From: Bacteroidota bacterium | GTDB taxonomy: Bacteria > Bacteroidota > Bacteroidia > Bacteroidales > Porphyromonadaceae | Direction: 5' to 3' | Length of the DNA: 64,000 bases | NCBI GenBank assembly: GCA_023389855.1 | Contig: JAEWDZ010000004.1 | Location: forward strand, 62,001-126,000 | Part shown: positions 16,815 through 27,633 of the stretch, piece by piece | Layout: each line of letters opens with the position of its first letter | Numbering within the stretch: the first letter of the stretch is position 1 | Made by a program: the position numbers and the translations under genes | The notes under the pieces: generated by a model | Databases searched by the model: none | What the model was told of the DNA's origin: nothing | Seen by the model: the letters and a program-made list of their open reading frames with translations, nothing else

Positions 16815-18917
16815 ATGGATAGGAAACTTATCAATAATCTTATTTTAGATGGAAGGTTGTATCGGGCTTCCGTGTTGTTGAAACATGAATTGGTCGTCCC
16901 CTCATTGGAATATATGGAGCAAGAGGTAGACAAGGTCTTGGATTCATATAAAAGAATGATTGAGTATATGGCAAATGGGGTGGAGGACGATCAACGCGAG
17001 AATGTACATCAATACATGCAACGATCCCTCCTAGAGATCAGCGATAAGATTTACTTTTCGATACGTTTACAAAACAGCTCTGATGACTTTTATATTTCTG
17101 CAAAAATCAGGAATATAGAATTGACATTAAGTGAATTGCTGGAAGAAGTCATTTTACTTTCCCATGAAGATCTCAGTCGGAGTGATAGGGCTACTTATGA
17201 TGAAATAATTACGAAAATATTTACAGCTGTATGGACCTCGCCATCAATAAGCAATGATGATATTGGTTTGTTGCAAAGTTGCAATGATTATATTAGAAAG
17301 CATGCAGTATCTGCCATGATGCTTTCTTTAGTTCATTTCTTTGATCTTAATAAAATCACATTTATCATTTCTGAACTTAAAAATAAATCTATATCAGCTT
17401 CCTATAGGGTAAGGTTGGCAAGCGCACTTATGTATGCCATACAGCGATATCCTCGCAGAATATTGTTGTATAAAAAAGATCTTGAAGGTTTGCTCAAAGC
17501 AGCAAATGAGGCATTCCCCCTTAAAGATCTGATGGCTATAATATATCGGGCGTATGTATTGGAGTACGGAACCTATAAAACATGCGAAACACTTTCTTCT
17601 ACGATTCCCAATGTGCAGAAAGCGTTGGATTCTTATCAGCATAAATCTGACATAGTGAGTTCGATCATTGAAGATTTAGAAGAGAATAAATGGAAAAATA
17701 ACGATGATAATTCTCTGAAAGATATATTCGACGATCTATATGAAGTTTCCCAGTTAGAAAAAATAGGAGCAGATATCTTTTATCTTACCTTTTCAAAAAT
17801 AAAAATGACTGATTTCTTCAGTAAAACCCCTAATTGGTTTTTACCTTTCGACGAAAACCATAGCCTCGTAAAAGATACTTCAGATAATGAAACGCAAGCA
17901 AGCCTATTTTCTCTCCTCAAACTAAAACTATGTGATAGCGATCTATACAGTCTTAGCACTGCTATCCATCCCTATATTATCCCTAACGAAATGTTCCAGG
18001 ATGGAATGGCTATGAACATAGAAGAGGAAACAAAAGTTTTACAAGCCATGATTAAAAGCGAAGAGAAAGAACTCGAAGATGCCGCACGCAAATATATGCA
18101 GGACATTTATCGTTTTGAAAATCTAGCGCGAGTAAATACTCAAAAGTTTGATATCTTTAACGAGTTCAAGATATTTAATTGGGCTTCATTCCCGGAATAT
18201 ATCCCATCAAAAGATTTTTTTATCGACTTGGCCGATTTTGTTGCCCCGTGGCTAGGATGCAAAGAAGCCAAGAAAATATTAGATATGCCTCTTTTTAAAG
18301 GCGATTTACGAGCCGATTATCTTGCTCTTCGTGCAAAATGCCACTTTTTCATGAGTGATTATGAAAAGGCTATCCTCGACTATGAGAAAGCCGATTTGAT
18401 AGAAGATTTAAAAGAGTCGGATGCGTTTCGTTTAGCCCGTTCCTATCGATTGCTTAATAGGTCTCAGAAAGCTATTGAAATATATCAACGTTTTCAAAAT
18501 AAACCTTCATCCTTACTAAAGTTAGCTGCTACTTATATCGAGATAAAAGAATACGACAAAGCTTTACCTTTGCTTTTTGAATTTCTTTATAAGTCGAAAA
18601 ATGAAGAGAAAGCGTATCGGCCTTTAGCATGGAGTCTATTTATGACTAGAGATTTTGAAAAAGCCCTCTTTTACTACGAAAAAATCCCTAATCCTTCGGC
18701 TATAGACTTGGTAAACAAAGGATATGTGTTGACAGCGTTACAGCGTTATAATGATGCAATAATCTCATTTAGAATAGGTATGCAATTGGATATTAGTCTG
18801 TCATCTTCTATTTTCGCTATTGCAGAAAGAGATATAGATGAGATTGAAAAAATAGGTATCTCTAGGACCTTGATATTTACCCTTATAGATGCCGCACAAA
18901 TGAAAAATAATAACTAA
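16815..18917 (+). CDS. TPR-rich cytoplasmic protein of unknown function
   Basis: With the start at 16815 the product has 700 residues. An earlier in-frame ATG at 16743 would leave almost no leader after the -7 box, and the chosen ATG follows a purine-rich GAGAGAAAGAAA. There is no signal peptide or membrane segment. The first 500 residues are helical and unrecognised, with acidic stretches. Residues about 515-690 contain TPR-like pairs such as AKCHFFMSDYEKAILDYEKA and NKGYVLTALQRYNDAIISFR. It lies 17 bases before pgk and shares its transcript, which suggests a housekeeping role that cannot be named. Confidence 0.75.
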   Translation: MDRKLINNLILDGRLYRASVLLKHELVVPSLEYMEQEVDKVLDSYKRMIEYMANGVEDDQRENVHQYMQRSLLEISDKIYFSIRLQNSSDDFYISAKIRNIELTLSELLEEVILLSHEDLSRSDRATYDEIITKIFTAVWTSPSISNDDIGLLQSCNDYIRKHAVSAMMLSLVHFFDLNKITFIISELKNKSISASYRVRLASALMYAIQRYPRRILLYKKDLEGLLKAANEAFPLKDLMAIIYRAYVLEYGTYKTCETLSSTIPNVQKALDSYQHKSDIVSSIIEDLEENKWKNNDDNSLKDIFDDLYEVSQLEKIGADIFYLTFSKIKMTDFFSKTPNWFLPFDENHSLVKDTSDNETQASLFSLLKLKLCDSDLYSLSTAIHPYIIPNEMFQDGMAMNIEEETKVLQAMIKSEEKELEDAARKYMQDIYRFENLARVNTQKFDIFNEFKIFNWASFPEYIPSKDFFIDLADFVAPWLGCKEAKKILDMPLFKGDLRADYLALRAKCHFFMSDYEKAILDYEKADLIEDLKESDAFRLARSYRLLNRSQKAIEIYQRFQNKPSSLLKLAATYIEIKEYDKALPLLFEFLYKSKNEEKAYRPLAWSLFMTRDFEKALFYYEKIPNPSAIDLVNKGYVLTALQRYNDAIISFRIGMQLDISLSSSIFAIAERDIDEIEKIGISRTLIFTLIDAAQMKNNN

Positions 18918-18934
18918 AATACAACCGATAAACC

Positions 18935-20191
18935 ATGACAATTTCTGAAATGAATTTCAACGGGTTACGTACCTTTGTCCGTGTAGACTTCAATGTCCCT
19001 ATCGATAATAATGGACAAATAACCGATGATACCCGTATGCAGGCAGCTCTTCCTACCCTAAAAAAAATAATCGATGATGGAGGAAAGCTAATTATTGCTT
19101 CACATTTAGGTCGCCCCAAAGGTGTCGATGAAAAGTTTTCATTGAGGCAACTTCTTCCTCACTTAGAGGAGTTGTTAGGTCGTTCCGTTTATTTCGTTGC
19201 GGATTCTATCGGTCCCAAAGTAGAGGAAGCTATCAATAAAATGAATAATGGAGAAGTACTTCTTTTAGAGAATATCCGATTTTATGAGGAGGAAGAAGGA
19301 AAGCCTCGAGACCTTAAAAGTGATGCTTCAGAAGAAGAAAAGAAACTTGCTAAACAAGCAATGAAAGAACGACAAGCGGCATTTGCGAAAAAACTAGCAT
19401 CTATGGTAGACTGCTACGTCAATGATGCTTTTGGTACGGCTCATAGGGCACATGCTTCGACTGCAATTATTGCAGATAGTTTTCCTTCAGACCGCAAAAT
19501 GTTTGGCTATCTGATGGAGAAGGAAGTCTCTGCTGTAGAGCATATCCTTGAAAAGGCGGAACATCCTTTTGTCGCTATTATGGGAGGTTCAAAAGTCTCT
19601 TCAAAAATAGATATCATAACCCACTTGATGGATAAGGTAGATCGTCTTATTCTAACAGGAGGTATGGCTTTTACTTTTATTGCAGCACATGGAGGCAAAA
19701 TAGGCAAATCAATTGTTGAAGAAGATAAAATAGAACTCGCTAAGGCAATCGAACAAAAAGCTAAAGAAAAAGGAGTTGAATTAGTTTTACCCGTCGATGT
19801 CGTTGCTGCTACAGCGTTTTCCAATGATGCCCAATACGATATTTATCCTATTGATAAAATTCCAGACGATCGGATGGGACTCGACGTTGGTCCATCCACT
19901 TGCGAATTATACAGAACGACTCTAGATGGAGCAAAGACTATTCTTTGGAATGGGCCTGCAGGTGTCTTTGAGATGGAGACTTTTCGCAAAGGTACCATAG
20001 CACTAGCAAAAGAAGTTGCTAATGCTACAAAAAAAGGCGCTTATTCACTAGTCGGTGGAGGAGATAGTGTCGCTTGTGTAAAATTACTATCCATGGATCA
20101 TGAGTTGTCTTATGTATCCACTGGTGGAGGAGCTCTACTCGAAGCGATTGAAGGTAAGCAACTCCCTGGAATTGTAGCTATATGCAAATAA
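18935..20191 (+). CDS. pgk: Phosphoglycerate kinase
   Basis: The 418-residue product is complete: RVDFNVPID at the N-terminus binds 3-phosphoglycerate, ASHLGRPKG is the basic patch, [13 protein letters not shown] follows, and [10 protein letters not shown] near the C-terminus binds nucleotide. It transfers phosphate from 1,3-bisphosphoglycerate to ADP in glycolysis. A charged insertion of about 15 residues ([19 protein letters not shown]) lies near 115-135. Confidence 0.98.
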   Translation: MTISEMNFNGLRTFVRVDFNVPIDNNGQITDDTRMQAALPTLKKIIDDGGKLIIASHLGRPKGVDEKFSLRQLLPHLEELLGRSVYFVADSIGPKVEEAINKMNNGEVLLLENIRFYEEEEGKPRDLKSDASEEEKKLAKQAMKERQAAFAKKLASMVDCYVNDAFGTAHRAHASTAIIADSFPSDRKMFGYLMEKEVSAVEHILEKAEHPFVAIMGGSKVSSKIDIITHLMDKVDRLILTGGMAFTFIAAHGGKIGKSIVEEDKIELAKAIEQKAKEKGVELVLPVDVVAATAFSNDAQYDIYPIDKIPDDRMGLDVGPSTCELYRTTLDGAKTILWNGPAGVFEMETFRKGTIALAKEVANATKKGAYSLVGGGDSVACVKLLSMDHELSYVSTGGGALLEAIEGKQLPGIVAICK

Positions 20192-20206
20192 TATAAACTT
20201 ACAAAG

Positions 20207-20770
20207 ATGACAATAAGTGATAATATTACACTCGAGGTATATCGAAAAGAATATTCGATATACCTCGAAGATATTAGGTGTCTCTATGAATCCGCTTTCC
20301 CTATAGAAGAGCGTAGAAATTGGTGCGCACTTAGAAAGTTGATAGAAGAAGAGGATTTGTTTCAATTTTACCTCATATTCAAAGAGCAGAAGTGGGTTGG
20401 GTTCTTTTCTACGTGGCAATTTTCAGACTTTATATATGGAGAGCATTTCGCTGTACTATCTTCAGAAAGAGGTAATGGAATAGGAAAACAATTATTAGAA
20501 AAATTGTGGTTAACACCAGATCATGGGATTTGGGTATTTGAAGTAGAGCATCCTTCCACGCCTATTGCATCAAGACGATTAAGATTTTATGAATCTTTTG
20601 GAGCGCAAATTTTAGATCCCCATTATCTTCAGCCTTCCTATCATAAAGGTGGGAAAGAAGTCCCTCTTTTATTTATGGGCCTTTTTGCTGATCCTGCAAA
20701 AACAGCTACATATATAGATGCTGTAAAACATACAGTATATAATAAACATAAAGAATGGCAAGAAGGGTAG
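20207..20770 (+). CDS. GNAT-family N-acetyltransferase
   Basis: The 187-residue product has the GNAT fold: a first strand and helix around YLEDIRCLYESAFP, then the acetyl-CoA loop SSERGNGIGKQLLEKL near residues 85-100, and a C-terminal RRLRFYESFGAQ. The substrate is unknown. It starts 15 bases after pgk. Codons 9-21 carry a perfect 15-base inverted repeat, which probably lowers read-through or translation (see findings). Confidence 0.82.
   Translation: MTISDNITLEVYRKEYSIYLEDIRCLYESAFPIEERRNWCALRKLIEEEDLFQFYLIFKEQKWVGFFSTWQFSDFIYGEHFAVLSSERGNGIGKQLLEKLWLTPDHGIWVFEVEHPSTPIASRRLRFYESFGAQILDPHYLQPSYHKGGKEVPLLFMGLFADPAKTATYIDAVKHTVYNKHKEWQEG
20232..20268 (+). repeat. Perfect 15-bp hairpin inside the GNAT coding sequence
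   Basis: TCGAGGTATATCGAA (20232-20246) is exactly complementary to 20254-20268 across a 7-base loop. It begins 25 bases inside the GNAT gene and 40 bases after the pgk stop. Confidence 0.9.
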
Positions 20771-20973
20771 AACCCTTTTCATCGAACAGACCGCAAGTAA
20801 TTTCTGCAACAATGACCAGAGATTTCTTTTTAATACTATATTTTCAATAACTAGTTGCTACACTTACAATTATCGGTTTCCCTTAATTGAGTTGTCTTGG
20901 TATACATCAAGAAAATGCAGTTTCTTTTGCGATTATCAACGATATAAATGAGATCAGCTACATATGAAGTAAA

Positions 20974-21007
20974 ATGATAGATACTACAGAGTTGTAGTAT
21001 CTATCAT
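20974..21007. terminator. Bidirectional terminator between GNAT gene and gltX
   Basis: Two perfect 15-base arms (ATGATAGATACTACA and its complement) with a 4-base loop. On the minus strand it begins 55 bases after the gltX stop and is followed by TTTTACTT; on the plus strand it lies about 200 bases after the GNAT stop. Confidence 0.8.
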
Positions 21008-21061
21008 TTGTTGTAAAAAAGTATTGACTTTCTATTTCTATTGTAGGAGTGAATCTGTAAG

Positions 21062-22570
21062 CTAACTTAAGCGCTGAACACCCCGCTGAAGACGTTGTAC
21101 TGTTTCTTCTCTCCCCAGGATCGCAATAATCAAGGGAAGATGGGGCCCTTTAGATTCACCTACTAATAGTAAACGAATGACATTCATTACAGCCCCCATA
21201 TTTAGTTCATGTTTCTCAATAAGAAAGTGAAGGGCTTCTTCAATAGATTTTTCATCGAAATCGTCTAAGGAATTAAGAGTTTCCACAACTTGAGAGATAT
21301 GCTCAGGGGATTGCTCTTTCCATCTTTTTTTCACAGTCTTCTCATCGTATCTTGTGGGAGAAATAAAGAAAAAATGAGTTTGCTCCCATAGGTCTGGAAG
21401 CAAAAATATACGTTCACGTACAGAATCAGCAATCGCACGTAGATCGAGTTCAGATGTTATAGACTTTTTCTTGAGAATGTCTTCTAGCAAAAGAGCTAAC
21501 TCTGAAGACGATAATTCCTGAATATATTTATGGTTGAACCATTTCCCTTTTTCGAAGTCAAACTTCGCTCCTGACTTGTTACATCTCTCTAATGAAAAAA
21601 GATCGATTAATTCTTCTCGCTTCAGTAATTCAGAATTGCTACCAGGGCTCCAACCTAAAAGAGCCAGGAAGTTAATTACAGCTTCTGGAAGGTAGCCCGA
21701 CTCACGATATCCTGATGATATAGCTCCTGTCTGTGGATCTTTCCATTCTAAAGGAAAGACGGGAAATCCTAAACGGTCGCCATCTCGTTTGGACAATTTA
21801 CCATTTCCATCTGGCTTTAGCAATAAGGATAGATGGGCAAACTGAGGCATATCCTCTTCCCATCCGAATGCTTGGTATAGGAGTTTATGCAAGGGTGAAC
21901 TGGGCAGCCACTCTTCTCCACGAATTACATGTGTTATGCCCATTAATTTATCGTCAACGATATTGGCTAAATGATAAGTGGGTAGATCATCAACACTCTT
22001 GTACAAGACTTTATCATCTAATATTGAAGAGTTGATAACTACTTTCCCTCGTATAATATCGTCAACTGCAATTTCTTCACCAGGGATGATCTTGAAGCGC
22101 ACTGTATAAGGAGTAGCATTTTTTTCTAAAGCATCTATTTCGTCTGGGGAGAGAGTGAGGCTATTTTTGAGTCCCATACGTGTAGATGCATCGTACTGAA
22201 AATTAGGATTATCCTTTCTTAATGCTTCTAGCTCTTCTACTGTATCATAAGCTTTATACGCCTTACCTTCATCAAGTAGTTGCTGCACGTATTTTCGATA
22301 GATATCGCGTCTTTCACTTTGGCGGTATGGCCCACAATTACCGCCCACACCTACACCTTCGTCTATTTCAATTCCTAACCAATGTAGAGCTTCTATAATA
22401 TACTCTTCGGCTCCAGGAACAAAACGTTTACTATCAGTGTCCTCAATCCTTAGCAACATTTCACCACCATAATGGTGTGCAAAAAGATAATTATATAACG
22501 CCGTACGAACACCCCCTATATGAAGGGGACCTGTAGGGCTAGGCGCAAATCTTACACGTACTTTTTTCAT
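21062..22570 (-). CDS. gltX: Glutamyl-tRNA synthetase
   Basis: The 502-residue class-I synthetase has [22 protein letters not shown] near the N-terminus (HIGH-type motif) and KLSKRDGD as the KMSKS motif near residue 260. The C-terminal helical anticodon-binding domain is present. It charges tRNA-Glu. The gene stands alone between a promoter-like box at 22620 and the terminator at 20974. Confidence 0.97.
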   Translation of the reverse strand: MKKVRVRFAPSPTGPLHIGGVRTALYNYLFAHHYGGEMLLRIEDTDSKRFVPGAEEYIIEALHWLGIEIDEGVGVGGNCGPYRQSERRDIYRKYVQQLLDEGKAYKAYDTVEELEALRKDNPNFQYDASTRMGLKNSLTLSPDEIDALEKNATPYTVRFKIIPGEEIAVDDIIRGKVVINSSILDDKVLYKSVDDLPTYHLANIVDDKLMGITHVIRGEEWLPSSPLHKLLYQAFGWEEDMPQFAHLSLLLKPDGNGKLSKRDGDRLGFPVFPLEWKDPQTGAISSGYRESGYLPEAVINFLALLGWSPGSNSELLKREELIDLFSLERCNKSGAKFDFEKGKWFNHKYIQELSSSELALLLEDILKKKSITSELDLRAIADSVRERIFLLPDLWEQTHFFFISPTRYDEKTVKKRWKEQSPEHISQVVETLNSLDDFDEKSIEEALHFLIEKHELNMGAVMNVIRLLLVGESKGPHLPLIIAILGREETVQRLQRGVQRLS

Positions 22571-22619
22571 TAGATAACGCTATTAACTAGGCATTAGTCA
22601 AGTTGTTTACTTATGGGTA

Positions 22620-22627
22620 CAAAGATA
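22620..22627 (-). promoter_or_regulatory. -7 box before gltX
   Basis: TATCTTTG on the minus strand lies 50 bases before the gltX start. No TTG was found at the -33 position. Confidence 0.45.
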
Positions 22628-22688
22628 CAAAATAGTAAGTAAATAAGCGTAGTAATATGTTTGAGGCGTACTAAAAGTGAGAACATTT

Positions 22689-25600
22689 TCAATTTCCTAC
22701 AATATGAATAGTACTTTGCCCATTCCCTTTTTTTTCAACTTCTATTTTTACAGGAATTCGCTGTGCTATTTCTTTCACATGAGAAATGATTCCGATATTT
22801 CTACCGTTCTGCTTCAGTCGCTCAAGAGCCGATAGAGCGAAATCCAGTGATTGGTCGTCTAAGGACCCAAAACCTTCATCTATAAAAAGAGATTCTATTG
22901 GCAGATTGTTAGATGAAATCTCACTCAACCCTAAAGCCATCGCTAAAGAAATCAAAAAACTCTCTCCTCCAGAGAGGGAATTCACCGGTCGACGCGTTTC
23001 CATCATATCCATGTCGATCACCTCGATATTTAGGCTCAATGGCACACGTCGTAGCCGGTATCGGGGATTGAAATAAGCTAAATGCCTATTGGCATAAGCG
23101 ATAAGATCCTCTAATGTATACCATTGGGCAATCTGGTTAAATAGTTGACCATCTGCACTTCCGAACAAATCTTTTAGACGAGTCCAGAGAGCGGTCTCAC
23201 TTCTTTGCTCTTCAATTTTTCTTATTTGTTCATTTTTCTCTATAAATTGCTTTTGAACATCTAAAAGAAAACGCTCTACTTCAAATATTTTTTTTGCCAG
23301 TAAGGATCTTTCATCTTCGGCCTCATTTCTCTTTTTTTTAGTCGACTCGTAAAATATTTCACTCTCTTCGACCGTCATAAACTGGGGGAAAATAGCAGGA
23401 TTTTCTTTTATAATTGTATTGATATAATGCTGTAGTCGCTTACATAATTGCTGAGAAGTGTGATACTGCATGTGCAGATCAACTAAATATTTCTCTTTTT
23501 GTTTGATCTTTTCTTCATTCCATAAGGGAATCTCGTTTATAGGTATCTCAAATCCTTTTTTTATAGTTGTAAGATTTTCATCCATAACCTCAATACTTTT
23601 TTGTAGGTCTGGTATTTCTTCTTCAAGGGTTTTAATGCGTTGTAATAAGTTATTTAAGATAAGTTCTGATGCATTTTTCTCTAAATTTTCTGCTGTTAAC
23701 TGCTGGTCTATTGCTGCGAGATTCTCTTTTTTATAGTTTTCTAGTTCAACAAGTGAATCAAATCCAATCAGCGACTTGATTTTTTCTTTTTTGGATATAA
23801 TTGTGTTTTTATCTATCGATATCTTTGCTGAAATAGAGCGAATGCGTTCGATATAGGTCTTTATTTTCTTGTTGTCGTCTTCAATTTCTTTTGTTATATA
23901 TTCAAGATCTTTTCGATAGCTTATTTCATCTTCTCTACATTTATTGTAAGTCTCTTCTATTTTTTGCAAATGAGTTGATACCTCTTCCAGATTATCAATA
24001 TATGAAAAGGGCGTGTGAAACAAGGTTTCTATGGTCGAAATATGCTCAGATGATAATTTGTCAATCTCATTACGAGATAATCTTTTTTGCTCTATTGCAG
24101 CGTATTCTTTCTCAAGGATTCTTATTTGTTCGTATTCCAATTCCTCCTTTAAGCGTTTTGCCTCAGATCTGTATTTTTCAATATATTTGCTCTCTATACT
24201 TAGTATTTCAGACTGTAAATGGGCATATGGGTGGTGTGGACTCCCGCACACTGGACAAGCAACTCCGTCTGTCAAGGATTGCCGTAAGCGATAGATATCT
24301 TCGGGTATTTTTTTTTCATACTTTGCCAATTCTTCATTGATTTCAGAGAGACGCGTGTCATTTTGATTTTTTTTTGATTGCAGATAGCGGATGAGCTCCT
24401 CACAAGTGTCTATTTCCTTTTTGTTCTTTCCAATTAATTTCAACGCCAAAAGCATCGATGGGATGCTAGCAATTAATTGCTCTTGTCCCTTGAATTTAAT
24501 TAACCATTTTTCGGCAGGAGCTAATTTAGAAATGGTTTCTTCTTTTTTCTTTTGTGCAAGAGCAAGATTTGTTTCAGTTTCATTTTTTTGTGTAAGCAGA
24601 TCCTGTTGTATGAGTTTGTCTTTTTCTATTGATAGAATCATTTCGTTGATGGTTTCTTCTTCTCTAGCCGCTTCATCTCGGAGATATCTACTTTTTTCGT
24701 ATTCGTCTTTCTTTTTGGCTTTTGTTACATAGAGATTGGCAATGGTCTGATTATGACTCTCTATTTTCTTTTGGTGATTAATCAGATCTTCCCTTTTTTG
24801 CTCCAACTCTTTTTCTATTTTTGAGTAATCTCGAAGGAGTTTTTTTCGTTCTCCTTCTAAGCGATCGTACTGAAGACGCCGTTTGACAGATTCTATTATT
24901 TTTTCAAGCCTTTCACTATTATCATATTTGATAGATAAGACATCTCTCTTTTCTTTCTCTTGTAACAGTTTCTCTAGATTCTCTTTATATGAAAGAATGG
25001 TCTGCTCTTGAGAAATCAAGGATTCTACCTTTTTTTGAAGTTCTGCCCCTTGTATTATAAGTTCTTTTTTTTTCTTTTCTGTGTGTTCTAGTTCCTCTTG
25101 GTTCGGAAGATTAATCAGAGCTTCATTTATCAGGAGTTTCTCTAGTTTTTCTTTATTCTCTTTGTAGTGCTCATAAATGCGTTGTGAAATACTTTTGAAT
25201 ATACTTCGACCAGTAATATTCATCAAGATTTCACCTTTTTCTTTGTTATTAGCATAAAGAAAAGATGCGAAATCTCCTTGGGCCAAAAGCACTGCTCGAG
25301 TAAATTGATCGAAACTAAGACCAATGATTTCCTCGATTCGAGCAAGCACTTCTTTTTTCCCTGAAGCATAGTATTCTTCTTTTTCGAAGTCGTATAGAGA
25401 AAATTCTGGATTTTGAATAGGTCCGTTCTTTCTTTTATATGCTCTTTGTTGATAGCGTCGTGCGCGATAGGTTTTCCCATTAACTAAAAAAGATACCTCG
25501 CAAAAACATGATGTGCTACCATGGTGCATCAAAAGAGCCGGATTATCGGCTCTCATTTTTCTATGGTCATCGTCATAATAGAAATTATTTGAATATGTAT

Positions 25601-25787
25601 TTCTTAGACGTGGAGTTTTGTCGTAAAGAGCCAAGCAAATTACATCGAGAAGAGTAGTTTTTCCTGCACCTGTAGCACCTGTTATTGTAAAAATATCCGA
25701 CTCCGAAAGCGGAGGAATGGTAAAATCTATGTCGAATGGAGTAGTAAGAGATGCTATATTCTTTCCTTTTATTCTAATGATCCTCAT
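22689..25787 (-). CDS. sbcC: SbcC/Rad50-type nuclease subunit
   Basis: The 1032-residue SMC-like protein has Walker A GATGAGKTT near residue 35 and two long coiled coils around a central zinc hook CPVC. The hook cysteines are residues 511 and 514, almost exactly the midpoint. The C-terminal half carries the NSLSGGESFLISLAMALG signature and SLFIDEGFGSLD Walker B. With SbcD it cleaves hairpins and DNA ends. Its start overlaps sbcD by 14 bases, which suggests coupled translation. Confidence 0.95.
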   Translation of the reverse strand: MRIIRIKGKNIASLTTPFDIDFTIPPLSESDIFTITGATGAGKTTLLDVICLALYDKTPRLRNTYSNNFYYDDDHRKMRADNPALLMHHGSTSCFCEVSFLVNGKTYRARRYQQRAYKRKNGPIQNPEFSLYDFEKEEYYASGKKEVLARIEEIIGLSFDQFTRAVLLAQGDFASFLYANNKEKGEILMNITGRSIFKSISQRIYEHYKENKEKLEKLLINEALINLPNQEELEHTEKKKKELIIQGAELQKKVESLISQEQTILSYKENLEKLLQEKEKRDVLSIKYDNSERLEKIIESVKRRLQYDRLEGERKKLLRDYSKIEKELEQKREDLINHQKKIESHNQTIANLYVTKAKKKDEYEKSRYLRDEAAREEETINEMILSIEKDKLIQQDLLTQKNETETNLALAQKKKEETISKLAPAEKWLIKFKGQEQLIASIPSMLLALKLIGKNKKEIDTCEELIRYLQSKKNQNDTRLSEINEELAKYEKKIPEDIYRLRQSLTDGVACPVCGSPHHPYAHLQSEILSIESKYIEKYRSEAKRLKEELEYEQIRILEKEYAAIEQKRLSRNEIDKLSSEHISTIETLFHTPFSYIDNLEEVSTHLQKIEETYNKCREDEISYRKDLEYITKEIEDDNKKIKTYIERIRSISAKISIDKNTIISKKEKIKSLIGFDSLVELENYKKENLAAIDQQLTAENLEKNASELILNNLLQRIKTLEEEIPDLQKSIEVMDENLTTIKKGFEIPINEIPLWNEEKIKQKEKYLVDLHMQYHTSQQLCKRLQHYINTIIKENPAIFPQFMTVEESEIFYESTKKKRNEAEDERSLLAKKIFEVERFLLDVQKQFIEKNEQIRKIEEQRSETALWTRLKDLFGSADGQLFNQIAQWYTLEDLIAYANRHLAYFNPRYRLRRVPLSLNIEVIDMDMMETRRPVNSLSGGESFLISLAMALGLSEISSNNLPIESLFIDEGFGSLDDQSLDFALSALERLKQNGRNIGIISHVKEIAQRIPVKIEVEKKGNGQSTIHIVGN

Positions 25788-26976
25788 AGATTACTTCTTC
25801 CACAACTTGGCTAAATATTTTCTTCAATTCTTTCGGCATCTCATCTCCCTGGCTTTGCTCTCTATAATAACGTTTAGCTATGTCTATAGGGGTAAGATCC
25901 GAGAAAGATATTGGCTGTTCGTTTGCAATGTTTACACGATTTGTCGATACAACATCTCTGCGTATGGTAGTAAGACGGATACTTTTTTTCTTCGTTATCT
26001 CTCTAAAATCCTCTAACAGATCAGGGCGAGGAGTATCGCATTCTAGTACAATACTCAAGTAAGGAGAATACTCTGTAACACGGCCATCTGGCAAAAGAGC
26101 TATTTCTTCTCGAATTTTCTCTTCAGAACCTTTGATTATTCTTAGTTGAACGGGTGGATGCAAAGAGATTTCTTTGACTTTTGTTTCTTTCCCTTCTAAC
26201 TCTATAAGAAGCATTCCGTGTTCATATTTCTTCTCTGTAAAAGAGAGCGGTAAGGGACTACCTGCATAATATATCAAAGGGTCTTTGGAAAGCTGTTGCT
26301 TTCGGTGAATGTGCCCCAACGCTATATAGTTAGCATCAGTAGGAAAAATCATCGGAGAGACCGATTCCATAAGTCCCATTATAGGTGAAAAAGAAGAGTT
26401 GATAGAAGCATACTGTGACCCACTAACAGCCAGATGAGCCATGAGGATTATAGGTAGACTACGTTTTGAAGCTTCTTCGAAAGCCTCTTGAAAAAAAGTC
26501 TTATATGATTCTTCAAGGCTATTCTCTCTGGGTAAATTGTGGGAACGTAAATAAGGTACAGCTATGCAAATCGCTTCTGGCGAATCGACCTTACCCAACG
26601 GTATAATGAGATCGGAATATTGTGGTATACCGTTTATATTACAAACAGAACTTACAATATGTACACCCAATATTTTTAATAGATCTTCGTAAGCCTTTAG
26701 ACGCAGTGCACTATCGTGATTTCCTGCTATAATTACCACTTGTAGACCGGTAGAATCTTTGATAATATGAGCACAAAAATCTAAAAATAGTTTTTGGGCC
26801 TCTGCTGACGGATTGATTGTGTCAAATAAATCCCCAGAAATAAGCAATACATCCACTTTTTCTGATAGGATTATCTTTTCAATTTGACGTAAAACTACCG
26901 CATGCTCGTTTGTTCGATCATATCCAAAAAATTTTTGTCCGATATGCCAGTCGGCCGTGTGTAGTATCCTTAGCAT
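25774..26976 (-). CDS. sbcD: SbcD/Mre11-type nuclease subunit
   Basis: The 400-residue metallophosphoesterase has the ordered metal motifs HTADWHIG (residues 6-13), ISGDLFDT, IIAGNHDS and ALGHIH, followed by the capping domain. It is the nuclease partner of SbcC. Its start overlaps the rnhB stop by 7 bases. Confidence 0.95.
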   Translation of the reverse strand: MLRILHTADWHIGQKFFGYDRTNEHAVVLRQIEKIILSEKVDVLLISGDLFDTINPSAEAQKLFLDFCAHIIKDSTGLQVVIIAGNHDSALRLKAYEDLLKILGVHIVSSVCNINGIPQYSDLIIPLGKVDSPEAICIAVPYLRSHNLPRENSLEESYKTFFQEAFEEASKRSLPIILMAHLAVSGSQYASINSSFSPIMGLMESVSPMIFPTDANYIALGHIHRKQQLSKDPLIYYAGSPLPLSFTEKKYEHGMLLIELEGKETKVKEISLHPPVQLRIIKGSEEKIREEIALLPDGRVTEYSPYLSIVLECDTPRPDLLEDFREITKKKSIRLTTIRRDVVSTNRVNIANEQPISFSDLTPIDIAKRYYREQSQGDEMPKELKKIFSQVVEEVIYEDH

Positions 26977-27617
26977 GGCAATTCATCAAACAGTGATTTT
27001 ATGACAGGTCTCTTTTTTAAGAACGTTTGTCTATGATATGGTGTAATACCAAATTTATCGATTGCTGCAAAATGAGCTTTTGTCGGATAGCCGTTGTTTC
27101 TATCCCAACCATATTGTGGGTATTCCTGATGCAAAGCCTTCATATAGTCATCTCTATAGGTCTTTGCTAAGATTGACGCGGCTGCAATACTTTTATAGGT
27201 GGCATCGCCTTTTACAATGCAGTAATATTCAATATTCCTATAAGGATAAAATCTATTTCCATCAATGAGGAGCCGATCTGGAGCAAGATGCAACGATGCT
27301 ATTGCCCGATGCATTCCTAAAATAGAGGCCCTAAGTATATTCAACTCGTCAATCTCTTTTATCGACACTCTTGATACAGCCCAAGCTTGAGCTCTTTGTT
27401 CAATCTCGATGCGCAGCGAATCCCTATTTTTAGCAGATAGTTTTTTTGAGTCATTTAATCCTTGTATCTTATTACCTTCTTCTCCTAAAATAACCGCTGC
27501 CGCAAAGAGATCCCCAGCAAGTGGTCCACGACCAGCTTCATCACAGCCAGCTTCCCGTTTCCCATCTATAAGATAATATGCCGTAAGAATATTAGATTGT
27601 TTTCCCTGAGAAAACAT
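26970..27617 (-). CDS. rnhB: Ribonuclease HII
   Basis: The 215-residue product has the RNase HII signature AGCDEAGRGPLAG with catalytic Asp26 and Glu27, and further acidic residues in LIDGN and ADAASI-type motifs (IAAASILAKTYRD). It removes ribonucleotides and RNA primers from DNA. It lies 16 bases after sufS and overlaps sbcD. Confidence 0.95.
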   Translation of the reverse strand: MFSQGKQSNILTAYYLIDGKREAGCDEAGRGPLAGDLFAAAVILGEEGNKIQGLNDSKKLSAKNRDSLRIEIEQRAQAWAVSRVSIKEIDELNILRASILGMHRAIASLHLAPDRLLIDGNRFYPYRNIEYYCIVKGDATYKSIAAASILAKTYRDDYMKALHQEYPQYGWDRNNGYPTKAHFAAIDKFGITPYHRQTFLKKRPVIKSLFDELPC

Positions 27618-27633
27618 AGGTTTTGATATGAAA

